From contig JAEVLN010000008.1 of NCBI GenBank assembly GCA_018350325.1, positions 2,108,001 through 2,172,000 on the forward strand: a stretch of DNA of 64,000 nucleotides. Reading direction: 5' to 3'. The DNA comes from Globodera rostochiensis (Eukaryota; Nematoda; Chromadorea; Rhabditida; Heteroderidae). Position 1 is the stretch's first letter. Every line of letters starts with the position of its first letter. Positions 1 through 12,547 of this stretch are shown here, in pieces. Both the position numbers and the translations under genes were made by a program. The notes beneath the pieces were generated by a model. It ran no database searches. It had not been told where the DNA came from and was given only the letters and a program-made list of their open reading frames with translations.

Positions 1-3000
1 CTCAACGTACCCAAATCACTGGGCGTCTGGGCACCGGTCAAATCCGGAAGGTTAAGAGCACCGAATTGGATTCGCCGACTTGGCCGCACGTCCGCCAACG
101 GCAATTTGTCTGTCACGCTGACATTGCTCAACTCGCTCATACTCTCCACTGCCTTCAGTCCTCCCTGAACGTGTCAAATACCGTCGTATACTTTCACCAA
201 AATCACAACACCTGCACACTAAAACCTCCCACAATTTCTGCCGTTTGCCTTTCGTTCGCTTCAAATAGTTGTAGCTGTTGTCGGCAGTTGTTAAGGTGAG
301 GACTGTTACTGTCCTCCTCTTTTGACATTGACATCGTCCCATCTCTTCGGCACGGGAGAAATTGTACCGAATTGCTCGCTGACTCATCCACCGGCAAATC
401 TAAAAGCGAAAGATTCATTCATCTGAAATGGTTTAACTATAATAATTGTCACCAGAACAGCTAATCGATGTGTTGGACGGTGACACGCCGTCGTTGGCAC
501 ATGACCATTTGAGGTCGTAAGGAGAGGGAGCAGGCCCGGACGGAAGAATCAGACGGAGATGGATCTGCGGTCAAACGAGACAAATTAACGGATAGCAAAC
601 ATAGAAAAATCGTTAATCCCCAAAAGTCCAAAACCTTTTGGCATTGGCAATAAATTGCCAAAGGAACGTCCGAAGGAAGGTTCACCAGTCTTTTTCGGAA
701 GAATGCTCTGTCTATAATGTAAAAAGTTACTTTTAATGGTTTCAATTAGGGTTGGACAAGACCGGATATTATCCGGGTCCCCCAGATGGCGGTTCCACCG
801 GTTCCTTGACACCCGGATACCGGTACCGGATAGTAATTTACAGCCGGATATCCGTCCGGATACCGGATAATTTTCAATTTTTGAAAATAATCAATTAAAA
901 TTTTATAAAAAATCAAATTTCACGCAATTTTTGACAAAAAGTAAATAAACGAATAAAATCGAATTCAATTAAGTTGGTAGTTAATTCCATTTGTCAATAA
1001 CTCTTCTTCATCTAAATCAGGCTACGGTCAAAGCGTGCCCAGAATAAAATTATTTTTTAAAAACGGAAATATTTTTTAACAGAAAACAAAAAGGCCAAAA
1101 ACAATGGAAAACGGAAAAATTTTCAAATGAAATAAATAAATATTTTTTGCAATAGTATTTATTTAAAAAAATTTTGAAGGTTGTCTTTTTTTCAGCGGTC
1201 TTCTAAGTCTATTTTAAAGCTTTTTTTTGGGGGGGGGGGGGGATCGGCGGTGCCGATAGGCGCCGCCGAGAAAATTTTGAATTTTTGACTCAATTTGTTA
1301 AGCGATTTGCAACCAAAATTTTAAAAATATGGGCAATTTTTTGGAGCTTTTTAAGCATGGGCGGGGTCGGCGGTTTCATTTTAACAAACTCGAAATTAGC
1401 GCAAATATAATTTTTAAAGATAATTTTAGCAATTTTTTTTGAGAGCCAATTGTTTTGTGAAATTATTATTTAATTAAAAAAAATACAGAAGCCCATTTCT
1501 CTCTATTAATTTTAATAGGAAATGGCAAATTGTCTCGCAAAATTCAAAAATTTTACTAGCGCTAACACCATCAAAAAAAAATCTCTCCGAAAAAATACCA
1601 CCATTAGGGGTGCTTAACCCGCCCGGATCCAACCCCCGGATACCGGGTATCCCGGATCCTGGACACCCGGATACCGGTCCCGGATAATTTGCCCAAAACA
1701 CCCGGATACCGGTCCCGGATACCCGTTCTTGTCCAACCCTAGTTTCAATTCAACAAAATCCCAAACCTGAATTTATCTGGTCCATCAGAGTGCTTACATC
1801 GTTCAGAAGTTGAGTTAGCTGAACAAATTGGAAATGGTCCACAGTAAGGCCCAAATCTGTTCTTGGCTCCACCAATATGCAATTTCCTGGACAATAAATC
1901 TTTTATAAAACTGTACCAAAACCGACAAACCCGGACGGTTTGGATCGGCTCCGTCCAGAACAATGGAGCCAAAAATGTTCAAGTCAGTCAGAAAAGGCAA
2001 TTCCCACGTGTTTGGACCGAAATCGCAATTAATCCAAAGCGAAGGAATTGACAGAATCCATTCGTTACGTTTCGAATGCTCCAAAATGAAGTCGGCATTA
2101 TCTAAAACAACTTCAAGTCCAAATCGAACAGACAACAAACCATTGCATTTGGGCAGAAATTTGCTGCTCTTTCTGCGCAATTCGTCCGCCAATTTCGCCT
2201 CCACGGTGTTTCGTTCCGCCCAGTCAACAAAATGGAAATGTTTGTCGTCCAATCTGTCCCTGAACATAATCGGCAACGGCACTAGCGGGTCGTTAAGAAG
2301 CACAAAATTGGAGAGAAGAATGGTGGACGCTTGTAGAATAAACCGTTTTGGGAGGCGGTGGTCGTTTTGCTGCGAGGATAGACAGTCGGTGGAGGATGGA
2401 GTCAGCACTATTTTGGGCATGAACAGCTCAATGCGGATTTGGGTCCGCTGTTCAACACAAACCGGCGAATTGGCACTAATTTGAGGGGCATCCTTAAAAT
2501 GATTAAGTCATTTCAACAACTTTGTCCAATCTCACAATCGCATTCACAATACTCTCCAATGCGTAGACCAACCATCGAATTGATTTGGCATCGGGAGACA
2601 ACTCCAGAGGGGCCATTACCAAGTGGACGGAGTCGGGGGGAACTGATTGTGAATATTACGGATAAATTTGCAACGCATACAATACATTATTTTAAAAAGT
2701 GGAACACAAGACCGGAGCGCGCAAAACTGGAACACCCGGATTTTGAGTAAAGCAATCAATCACAACAAACACTGATATTTCAACTTCTGTAGCTGCATTT
2801 TTGGCAAAAATTCATTTGCAAATTTTAGATGCCATTAGAAAGTTTAAATTATGCGCTTTTAAACGGTGCCATATAATCTGGGTGTTCCATTAAAAGGCCC
2901 TTTTTATGCCTTGATCCAATATATAAAATATAAATTGACAGAAACTTTAAAAATACCAGTGAATGCGTTGCTGGCAGGAAAAGCGTACGAGGACAGCTCC

Positions 3001-5276
3001 AAATGTAAGAAGGACATTGAATGTGGCATTCGGTCCTTTGATTTTTTATCCATGGAAAACATATCCCGAAGAGCATCTTTTTTGGTTTTTTGGTCAGTGA
3101 CTTGCTAAAGTTCAAAAAAGATTATTTTCCCAACCCGGGGTAGGATTTTCCTCCCCCGCGAGTGCCCAAAAGACCTGCAAAACGATGTTATCGAGTCGAA
3201 TGACCACATTTTGGGAGACCAACTGAGGCCAGACCCGAGCAAATCGTTCCCTTTTGTTTGCATCTGAATCATAACATTAATTACTTATATAAGAGCCCGG
3301 AATTCCTTTCTAACAAGGGAACAAGGTCTTCCCGTCAAATATTATTACCCTAATTGATTGTTACCCAATTTAGTGCTGATCACGCGAAAGTGTTGATCCA
3401 ACGAAAGTCTGGCAAGATCGGTGAACGAATTAGGGGATTGGTAATGTGTCCAATGATGCCGATGGGCTATATCTCCGGTCGGGTCGAACACCCGATTTTC
3501 GGGATAAAAGTCAATTCTGAGTCGGTGTAGAAATGCCTGCATGGCGCCCTTCTCCAATTTCCAGTCGGATGGAAGCACTTAAGTCAAATTATTGAAAATT
3601 ACGCGGATAAAAAGAAATGACGAACGAACTGTCGGACTCGGAGTCATCCAAAAGAAGCAGGTCAACTTTGGAAATGGACAAATGATGCGAGGATTGGGGA
3701 ATGTCCAACTGACGAAACGCGGCACAAGGGACTGCTGTGGCAGTTGGCATGCATGTGGAGGCATCCTTCGTAAAATTTTGGATATCCTTCAGAAATTCTT
3801 TTTTTTCGAAAAAAATAAAAAACGAGCACCATCCAGATACTTCAAGGGTTTGGTTAAATGGCATATCATAGGTAAAAAGGCCCTAAAAATATTGGGTCTT
3901 TTGGAAGGGTCTTGTTGAACAAGGTGGAGGGGCAGACGGTATTTATTTTTAACCAAATTAATTAGGTCATTAATGTCGAATCTACCATAAATGGATTCTG
4001 TTGTTGTCCGAAAAGTTTGGAATCCTCTCGCTTCTGGCAGTTTGCCAAGTCCAATATGTGCTTGTAGAAATCGATGGCCATCCTCAAGTGAAGCATCGTG
4101 GCAAGCCAATGGATCTCCTTCAAAATCAGCTCGATTTTACCCGCCAGAAGAGTGCAATCTGTAATTAATCGTAATACGTAAATAAAACCCTAAAAATATA
4201 AATCACTGACTTTGGCTGTTCTTTTTGATGGATATTCGACACTTTCCGTCAACGGTGAGCAGACGAAGGGGCGAATTGGTTTTGCTTTTCAAAGGTTCCC
4301 TCTGTTCATCAGCGCCATACTTGGAATGTGCACTCGCCTCGATTTTGAGCAAGCGCCAGCTGAGCTGTTTGAAGAAGAGCACCTGGCGGATGGTTTTGTC
4401 ATGGATCCCTTCAGGGGAAAAACGACAGATAAGCGAACAAAGACACGAACTAACGAGTTGAATTAATATCCACATCCTTCTCCTCATTCCAGTTGGGGCG
4501 TATACTCTCCAGAGCGAGTGAGTACAGCTAGAAAAGGATGAGAGGATGTCGAATAAGTTAAACTAATTTGGTGTGTTTTTACGGTGATGGATCCCCCGAA
4601 ACCGAAGTCGGCAGCGCTGTCCGATTCAAAAAACACTTCCACGGACTGCACATAGAGACTCAGTGTTTCGATGACCCGATCAGCCAAATTGTATGTTTTG
4701 CTTCTAAATTTGTTAAAATTTTGTGAAAATGGGCAAATGATTGAACTGAGATGAAGCAGATTTTGGTTGGGAGTTGTAGTTTACTGCAGACGAAACCAAA
4801 CGGACGGAGACGCGGAGTTCGTCGACGAACTTAAAAGGAGCTCAGAAATGTTAGATCGACCTCAGTTCCAGACTTCGTACCAATTTGATAGGAGCACTCT
4901 TCAGTTTCCGCCAACTCGGAATGTTTATGCTGACTCTTAAAACATGAAATGTCAATGCTTTTGACTAAATATTTGACCGGTTAATAAAAATAACCAAAAT
5001 TGCCAACTCTCCAAAAATTCGAACCTGTCGCAACGGGCACTGACAATTTTGAGCCATGGAGGCAACTCCAACTTCTCAGTCAAAACTTCTTCGTTGAGTT
5101 CCAAGTCTCGCAGTTGACCCTTCCCTCGTAACACTTCCATCGTTATTTGTTCAGGCTTCAAATTTCGTGCAAATCTGACAACAAAAAAATATAACGTACT
5201 TAATATGGCAGTTTAAATTTGAAGAAACTTACGCCGAAAGATGTTTGATGATCTGATTCTTCAATATTGAAGCCAT
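1..5276 (-). CDS. Bridge-like lipid transfer protein, BLTP3/UHRF1BP1-type (chorein N-terminal), 3' end outside window
   Basis: This is the N-terminal part of a large intracellular lipid-transfer protein of the VPS13-like (chorein/RBG) class, which forms a hydrophobic groove between organelle membranes. The ATG at 5276 opens with MASILKNQIIKHLSAFARNL, then EQITMEVLRGKGQLRDLELN and LPPWLKIVSARCDR, a close match in order and spacing to the UHRF1BP1/UHRF1BP1L N-terminus. Further family-like blocks follow: SWRKLKSAPIKLFVDELRV (about 4910-4780), a block ending SIRPNWNEEKDVDI (about 4540-4470), FFKQLSWRLLKIEA (4390-4350), LSISKVDLLLLDDSESD (3700-3630), KGAMQAFLHRLRIDFYPENR (3560-3500), and IRIELFMPKIVL to LVEPRTDLGLTVDHFQFVQL (2440-1800). 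At least a dozen exons are separated by mostly 44-60-nt introns. Downstream exons at about 711-637, 584-464, 387-216 and 171-1 join in frame but are poorly conserved. One intron carries the hAT-like element. It is divergent from the plus-strand gene starting at 7285. Family assignment is strong; exact exon borders are inferred. Confidence 0.85.
747..1741. mobile_element. hAT-like non-autonomous DNA transposon with 8-bp target duplication
   Basis: The element is 995 bp. Its ends are inverted copies of TAGGGTTGGACAAG (747-760 and 1728-1741). It is flanked by a perfect 8-bp direct repeat GTTTCAAT at 739-746 and 1742-1749. TIRs starting TAGGG and 8-bp target duplications are hallmarks of the hAT superfamily. 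Subterminal regions hold several copies of CCCGGATACCGG-like motifs on both ends (around 785-865 and 1622-1725), as hAT transposase binding regions often do. No transposase-length ORF is present inside, so it is non-autonomous. The interior is AT-rich with one poly-G run near 1229-1242. It lies within an intron of the lipid-transfer gene, 17 nt downstream of that intron's splice donor. Confidence 0.85.
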
Positions 5277-7284
5277 TTTAGTTCAAAGCTGTGTAATATA
5301 ATTACTAAAACTGATTGGTCCAAGAATTGCAAATGTTGCAAAACAAAAGGGTTTTTTAAAATTTAATTTTGGGGTTACGCCCTGTCGCAAAAGCGGCCTA
5401 ACCGAAAACCGGGACCCTGGTTAAAACCGACTGTCACCCACCCTATTTTCACATTTTTTATCAGTATTTTGGCAACGCTTGTCTGTCTCCATGATTGGAA
5501 CAAATTCTTTTTTATTCCATGCAGAAGATAATTTATTTTTTAACCTACCCGAGAATTTGGAAAAAACGAATATTATGAAAATTGGGAAATGTTTTTGTTC
5601 TCTTCTTAATTCTCGCTTTATTTTTTTTCTCCGTTTGGCTTTATTTTCTGCGAGATTTGAAAAAGAAAAAGCAAATTATTTCGCAAGACAAAAAAAGAAA
5701 TATCGAATTTAAATTTGAAACCATTCGAAGGCACTTGATGATTTGTAGCAAGAAGAACACGCCAAAGATTGAGACTTTTCGAAACCGTACAAAAAATCCA
5801 ATCAGACTTTTTGACACTGATAAATCGAAAGTTCAAACATAAAGTGTTTTGTCGAGATCATTAAATTAATTTATCATCAAATATGTATTACAATTATTTA
5901 ATTTTGCCTTCTTATTTTTACTATGAAGTTCAAATTGCTTCCTTTACAAATGTTTTTCTTCAATATCACCTCATTTTTTGTTTTCTTAAACCATATGATT
6001 TTGAGGAAACGTGCGAATTCGGAACGCGTGTAAATGTGAGAATGGGTGGAGGGGGGGGGGGGGAGATGTGAGAACATCACGCAATTGCATCACAACATCC
6101 GCGACCACCCGCCACTAAATCATTCCTAAATTGTCGGCGATGACAAAAGTCCGTGCATTTAACAACGTGACATAAAATAGTGGGGGTGGGGGGGGAGGGA
6201 ATTAGAAGATGAGGGGGGGGGGTGGTGAACATGAACATACTTATAAAATGTCCCCCCAGCAAACGACAAATTAACGCCCTCAATAAATCAGATAAACCAA
6301 TGTAATTTGTGCCCATTTGTCCTTAAATAATTTAATGAGCCATAACAATTAATTTGAATGATACGCTTCCTCCAGAACCGTCCCACAATTGGTGATGGGC
6401 GATGATGCAATATCCAGCCGAACCCAGTCACTCCATCCCCCGTGCCCCGCCTCCAACGACAATGTCCAAACTATTAACAGATGAAAGTCGCATAAAACGC
6501 CCACCAATTCTCCAATTTTAAATTTCCAATTTAAATCTATAAAGATAAAATATGTAATTTTCTGATACTTTTAATTTTAACTGATTATCGCTCATCCCCC
6601 CCCCCCCCGTTGGAAAGTCCCCACCACAAATATTCCATCCAAAAATTTGTTATCAAATTATCACCCATCGTTTCTCATTTTTGATTGAATTTGGCTCCTT
6701 AAAAAAGCATTTTCCTTGACAAAATTTGAAAAGAAGGGACAGATTCCTCATTAGAAGCTTTGTTCGGAATATTTGTGTATAAATATGTTGAATTGGAAAT
6801 GTTAGTGCACAAATGGCCTGCCTCCTCGTCTTTCTAAAAATGAATTTTCTTACGGATTTTTCACTGATCAAAAAAAAACTGTCTGGTCAACATGCACCAG
6901 TCCATTCAGCACTTTTCTGAATTATGCAAATATTCCATTCCAAAGCATCGAGATTTCTTTGTAAGCATTTACTTTAGGCACTCTCAGTAAGCCCACCATG
7001 GCGGGAACAAAAGAACATTTTTCGAGGAATTAGCCGAAAAATGCTTACCAGAAGGAGATCGGGAGAGAAGATAAGCCAAGTGCTGAGTGGAATCCTGAGA
7101 GATGAGAGAAGAAACAAATCCTGTTCCCCTCCCCCCCTTTTTGGGCTGTTTCCCCCACGGGCAACAAACAATCGCCGACGATTTGCTGCTTTAAATAGAA
7201 AGGATTCCCGACCATCACCCAGCAATACTTTCGCACAATCTCTCCCCTCCCTCTCCCGCATTCTTTTCAGCACTTTAAATTCAA
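5277..7284. other. Intergenic region between divergent genes
   Basis: This 2-kb stretch separates the start codons of two divergently transcribed genes and should hold both promoters. It is AT-rich, with poly-G/poly-C runs at about 6050-6063, 6181-6225 and 6597-6608. Short ORFs on both strands show no protein-like composition. I see no clear TATA or other motif. Confidence 0.5.
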
Positions 7285-9948
7285 ATGGACGCTGTTAAAG
7301 CGCCATCTCTGGCAAACCGGCACCTCAAACACATCCAATCGCCCGTCAAAGGCCACCGCCGGATCATTCAAAACGGCACCGTCGCAGAAGCACTGGCGGA
7401 TAACGAAGCTGGGGAAGAAGTCCAACACGTCGGCACTTTCCTTTTCACTTCCGAATCGGTGGGCGAAGGACACCCCGACAAAATGTGTGATCAGGTGACT
7501 GGCGAGGCATTTGTGTATATTAAGTAACATTCTTTTTAAACATATTCTCTTCAAATCCCAAATTGTCTCTTAGTTTTTGAATTGTTGTTAAATGTAATCG
7601 AAATGAAATAATGTGAAATTCCAAAATCAGATTTCGGATGCCATTTTGGACGCGCATTTGGCGTTGGACCCCACAGCAAAAGTTGCATGCGGTGAGTCGA
7701 TTAAACCTCGAATCATGCGATCAATTGCATAAAATGACATTTTTTTCAGAAGTGGTCACAAAGACGGGTATTGTTTTAATGAGATTACTGTATTTCCTCT
7801 ATTAGTAGCCCCGGGGCTTCTACTTATATTTTCAATTCCCTTCCGAGGGGGCTTCTTAAAGAGGAAATACGGTATTCATAATTATTTAATAAATTACAAT
7901 AAGATCAAAATAAACCAGAAAAAGAATTTATAGAACATTTTAATTTTAATAATTATTTTTTATTTTTAGTTGCTATTCATTTTCAAATCAAAATCATTTT
8001 ATGGTTATTTCAAATTATAAACGGCTAAAATTAAAATTGAAACTCAATTTGCTGCATAAATTCAAAAAGTGGATGAACGAATTAAAGAAGATTCTCGACA
8101 GGAATGGTTTTGGTGTGCGGAGAGATCACTTCAAGCGCAACCGTCGACTACCAATCAGTTGTTCGGGAAACGATCAAAAAGATCGGCTACGACGACTCCA
8201 GCAAAGGTTTGGGGGGGGGGACGAAATGAATGAATTTGGGCATTTATTGAAGGATTTGACTATAAAACGTGCAATGTTCTGGTCGCATTGGAAAAGCAGT
8301 CACCGGAGATCGCCGCAGGTGAACAAACCAATCGTTTTAATTCAGCGATTTAAATAGTTAACGGAGTTTAATCGATCACTTTTTGCAGGTGTCCATGAGG
8401 ACAAGGAACCGGAAAACGTGGGGGCTGGGGATCAGGTTGGACGGAATTTGGGACGAATTGCAATTGTTTTTAGTTTAATTAAAGTAACACTTTCAAAGAG
8501 GGAAAATGGACCTAAATAATAAAACGAAAATTTTTGAATATTTTGTTTAATTAGGGAATTATGTTCGGCTACGCGTCCGACGAAAGTTCCGAAGCAATGC
8601 CATTGACTTTGCTCCTTTCGCACAAATTAAATGCAAAATTTCATCAGGTGAATTTTGTTGAACCATTTGAAAGTTCAAACACCAAAATTCATAAAACTTC
8701 AGTTGCGAAGGTCCGGCGTCATACCTTGGGCTCGTCCCGATTCCAAGTCCCAGGTGACTTCTCTCCAATTTCGTTTTACGGAGGATTCCTTTTGAAGGTC
8801 ACCATCGAGTACGTCTACCAAAACGGGGCCTGTGTTCCGTTGAGAGTGCACACGGTTTGTTTCTAAGGCCGACCAAATGCTTTTATAGCGGGTTTGGTTG
8901 AAGATTGTGCTGTCCGTCCAACATTCGCCCGATGTCAGTCTGGAGAAGGTCCGACAGCAATTGGTCGAATTGGTCATTAAACAGGTCGCAACAAAGCCCA
9001 TTTTCTTGTTTATCAAACAGTTCGCAGGTAATCCCAGCCGAACTTTACCACGACACCAAACTTCACCTAAATCCGTGCGGGTCATTTTGCATCGGTAACT
9101 TCGCAAGTCCCAATTTTATCCGTTCTTTCTCTCAAAGGTGGACCGATGGGCGATGCCGGGCTGACAGGTCGGAAGATCATTGTGGACACGTACGGGGGAT
9201 GGGGTGCCCATGGCGGCGGTGCCTTCTCCGGAAAGGACCCGACAAAGGTGGACCGGTCGGGGGCATACGCGGCCAGATGGGTGGCCAAGAGTTTGGTCAA
9301 TGCGGTAAATAACAGAAGACGAAGCATTTAAAGTTGGCACTCTTTAAGGGACTTTGCCGCCGTTGCCTCGTCCAAATTTCCTACGCAATTGGAGTGGCCG
9401 AACCGCTTTCGGTGCTTTTTCCAAAAATACATTTTCAGAATTGTTTTTCATTAATCAAAACAGTTTTTGGAATAGTAAAATTGAAAATCACCGAATGATT
9501 GGTCATTTACGACATTCCGATTATTTGTGCAGATAATGGTCACACATTTTGGGACTTCCCCCATCAATGAAAGGGACCTTCTCCAAATCATCGAGTCCAA
9601 CTTTGACCTTCGCCCTGGGGCAATAATCAAGTAATTTAAAATGCCCTAAAGCATCGTTGTGAATTATGCACCAAAAATTGAATAAATTTCAGACAACTCG
9701 GCTTAACACGTCCCATATACCAAAAAACGGCGGAGAATGGACACTTTGGCAACGCCGAATTTCCATGTAAGATCAGCAGAGAACGCAATTTGTTTTTTGG
9801 GGGGAGGGAAAGGCACCACCAGAGGAAAGTGCCCTCCTCCCTCTCATTCCCTCCAATGGCACTGTCCGTCCGTTTAGGGGAAAGGCCAAAGACACTGATC
9901 CTCCCGAAGAATCTGCACGAAAAGCTGAGAGATGTGCAAGTTGGATGA
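7285..9948 (+). CDS. sams: S-adenosylmethionine synthetase (methionine adenosyltransferase)
   Basis: The cytosolic enzyme joins methionine and ATP to make S-adenosylmethionine, the main methyl donor. All hallmark motifs are present in order. Exon 1 (7285-7494) has [17 protein letters not shown] (methionine/ATP site). Next come [14 protein letters not shown] (from 7631), [35 protein letters not shown] (ATP-binding loop), [31 protein letters not shown], and [20 protein letters not shown] (the glycine-rich and active-site loop, about 9212-9272). The C-terminus is [14 protein letters not shown] followed by TGA at 9946-9948. About 13 or more exons are joined by consistent GT/AG sites, giving roughly the usual 400 residues. 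The first about 45 residues before GTFLFTSES are longer than in many homologues. No broken motif was seen. One intron (7768-8101) carries a small inverted-repeat element. Confidence 0.95.
7786..7874. mobile_element. Small inverted-repeat element (MITE) in a sams intron
   Basis: This 89-bp segment begins TACTGTATTTCCTCT and ends with the near-complement AGAGGAAATACGGTA. The inverted match extends inward through GC-rich ends (AGCCCC against GGGGCT-like sequence). Both ends carry TA, compatible with a TA target duplication of Tc1/mariner-type elements. It has no coding capacity. Confidence 0.6.
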
Positions 9949-11162
9949 AGCTAAGGCTAAGCTGAAAGAATGTTTGGAATTGGTGGCGGGCGATGGCCTA
10001 GTTTATTATATTGTGCACATTCACTTAATATTCATTCATTAACTGTCATTTTCGTCCTTCACTTATTATTATTATTCGTGTCTATTAATGAAAAATCAGA
10101 AAACGTTTATTTTTTGTCATTTTGGCCCATTTATTTGGCTTCCGTTTCTATTGACTCGACTCCCCCCCCCCCCCCCCCCCCCCCAGTGTTTTTGATTTCC
10201 CGGATGTGGAGTTATTTGTTGGAAAAGATTGGATTTTTGGGGGGGGGGATAATTGGATTCCGAAACGGTGGATACATTTACATCCGCCGACATTCAATCC
10301 GCCGTAATAATGCAATGCCGAAAAGCAACAAATGTTGGGGGATGTCATCGACGACGATTGTTTAATGTTTGCAGAACTCCCCAAATACGCCGCTTATTAC
10401 AAATATTTAGGTAAATTGTGACAATCCGTCCATTCATTTATTATTGCCCATTGAGCTCCTCACTTACATCATCCCCCCCCCCCCCCACTTTTTACGTGTT
10501 GAGAAAGAAGCAACAAACACAGAAAGGGGACGGACTTTGGGGGATTTGGGTGGATGAATTAATGGAAGATGAATGGATTGATTCGGCGGAGAGAACGAGT
10601 CCCCCGCCCCCGCCCCCCTCCCCCCCCCCTCCCTCCCTCCCCCCCCCCCCCCCTCCTTCCCCCCCACCTCCCCCCCCCCCTCCCTCCCCCCCACCTCCCC
10701 CCCCCCCTCCCCCACTCCCCGCCCCCCACCTCCCCCCCCCCACTCCCCGCCTCCCCCCCACCCCCCACTCTGCTAGCTCCTTATATATTCTCCCATTGAA
10801 TGAGACGGTCATCAAATAATGTTCGATCACCCCCCCCCCCCCCTCAGCGATGGGATGGGTGATGATGCTTCGAAATGGCTGAACCGGCTCCCCCCCCCCC
10901 CCCCCCCCCCCCAATCTGTCGGGGCATTTATGAGACCATAAAAACGAGTTGAATAAAGACTCTTCACTCAGTTATAGTGCCTGCAAGAAAAAGCCTTGAG
11001 GGTTGAAGCATGGGGGGGGGGAAGAAGCACACCGACTCTGTCTGCCGCTAAATGCTAACATAATCCATCCAGAAACTCGACATAATCAATCCCGCATTCA
11101 TTCATTCATTGTTTTATGTAACAGCTCTTCCGCTTTCAACATTCCATCAATATTGGCACACA
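9949..11162. repeat. Intergenic region with long C-rich simple repeats
   Basis: No gene was found in this 1.2-kb stretch. It holds pure C runs at about 10161-10184, 10472-10487, 10830-10843 and 10891-10912, and a 170-bp CCCTCCC/CCCACCTCC array at 10600-10770. Proline-rich or glycine-rich ORFs over the array are artefacts of that composition. Confidence 0.7.
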
Positions 11163-12017
11163 ATGCCATTCATTTGCCGTTTGTCTCTGCTGCTTCTGCT
11201 CATATTTCACACTTTTCTGTTGATCACCGATGGGCTCGGCCTCGGCGGAGGGTGCGGATGTACGTTTTGGCTTGGCGCAAGAACATCATTAAGCATTCTC
11301 ACACATTTTCAGGTCCCTGTATGCCCCAGCCTTGCCTCCCACAAATACAAGTGCCTCCGATAGCCGTCAGTTCGCTTCCAATTGGGGGGGGGGGTTAAGG
11401 GCTAATTTTACTACTTCAAATTACTCATTCTCTAAAGCCTGGCTTCTCCTCTCCCCATTTACCATTCATTTAGCTCCCTTCTCTGTGCCTTCCCCAAATT
11501 CCATTGCCCTGCCCACCGCCCAAATGCGGTTGCTGTTGCGGTCGTAAAAAGCGTGGAGCGGTGGAGTCCAAAGTGGGCAGTACGGGCGCATTTAACGACG
11601 GGCAAAAGCATTGCAATGATCCCCAAATTCGCAGAATAATCCTCAAGGTTAGCAACTTAAATAGCCATAAAAAAATACCATTATTTTGTTAAGAATTTGG
11701 TTGTTGGTGATCCGGTAAATTCAAAAGCCGCAATTCATTCGGAACTCCGCGCCAAATTGGGCGGCGATTACATTGTGCTATGTTCGCAGGTAAAAGACTA
11801 ATCAAAATGAATTGAGTGAGGGAGACTAATTAGCATATGCTAATTGCCCTAATTACCTTTGTTTGTGCCCCCAGGCGCCTTCGCTTTCATTCGCCGCCGA
11901 TTCGACTTCGCATTATTGCCTGGAGGGGCACAATGTGAGCTGACTTTTTGAACATTTAAATTTAAATTGAAATGCTCTCTCTTTTAGGCTTTGGGCTGCG
12001 CGGTTTTTGAATTGTAA
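11163..12017 (+). CDS. Ground-like domain (Grl) secreted protein
   Basis: This is a nematode-specific secreted cysteine-rich protein of the hedgehog-related 'ground-like' group, thought to act in cuticle or epidermal extracellular matrix. The start ATG at 11163 encodes a signal peptide (MPFICRLSLLLLLIFHTFLL) followed by a Gly/Cys-rich stretch (GLGLGGGCGC). After two in-frame splices comes a Pro/Cys segment (CPPPKCGCCCGR). The ground-like domain runs from about 11600: HCNDPQIRRIILK, DPVNSKAAIHSELRAKLGG, DYIVLCSQ, HYCLEGHN and ALGCAVFEL, with TAA at 12015-12017. These Cys and hydrophobic positions match the domain pattern. Splice sites give phase-consistent joins throughout. There is no Hint autoprocessing domain, as expected for Grl proteins. 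Mature function is unknown beyond family inference. Confidence 0.85.
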
Positions 12018-12184
12018 AGAACGAAAGAATGGCTTTTGCAAATCGTTTAAATGCTCAACAAAAAAGTAACGGCGGCCACTCACTCGCGCCGTTTCCCTTT
12101 AATTGAATGAATTTGCACTTTCATTTAATGGCCCAATATTTTATATATTTGCAGATGTTCTATTAATAAATAAGCTTTATTCAA

Positions 12185-12547
12185 TTGAGGAATTTGTTGC
12201 TTTGTCCGTCGGATTTTTCGGAGTTCGATAAAATTGAAAGACAATTAACGGAATATTCTCTCTCAAAATTGTTAGACGGCGTTGTCGATTTTGTAAAAAA
12301 GGAAGTGATTCCTTCGAAAACATTCATTGATCAAATGGCAGTTGATCGACTCCTTTCCTCAACATTGGCAATAACAATTTACGTCGAAAAGCCTGCACAC
12401 GCCGCTGCTGTACCCCTGCTCTTTCAGTCGGCCGTTGGTGCAGTGCATGTTGCAGAGGAAGCTCAAGACCAACTCGCACCCGTGGCCAAACCCAAAATTA
12501 TTCGGGGGGTCGCCATGTCGGCATCTATTGGGGGGGGAGGGGGCTAA
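12185..12547 (+). CDS. Possible hypothetical ORF, uncertain
   Basis: A 120-codon open frame begins with TTG; the first in-frame ATG is at 12334. The segment from FDKIERQLTEYSLSKLLDGV to QMAVDRLLSSTLAITIYVEK has protein-like amphipathic composition, but the tail runs into a poly-glycine stretch made by a poly-G tract. It directly follows the ground-like gene by 167 bp on the same strand. No family was recognised. It could be a terminal exon, an untranslated region or chance. Confidence 0.25.
   Translation: MRNLLLCPSDFSEFDKIERQLTEYSLSKLLDGVVDFVKKEVIPSKTFIDQMAVDRLLSSTLAITIYVEKPAHAAAVPLLFQSAVGAVHVAEEAQDQLAPVAKPKIIRGVAMSASIGGGGG

Noticed and set aside
7041..7298. 85-codon plus-strand ORF just upstream of sams
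   Set aside because: Overlaps the presumed promoter and 5' leader, has no recognisable domain, and is out of frame with the enzyme.
10418..10914. Proline-rich and glycine-rich ORFs on both strands
   Set aside because: Purely compositional, over poly-C simple repeats; no start context, domain or splice support.
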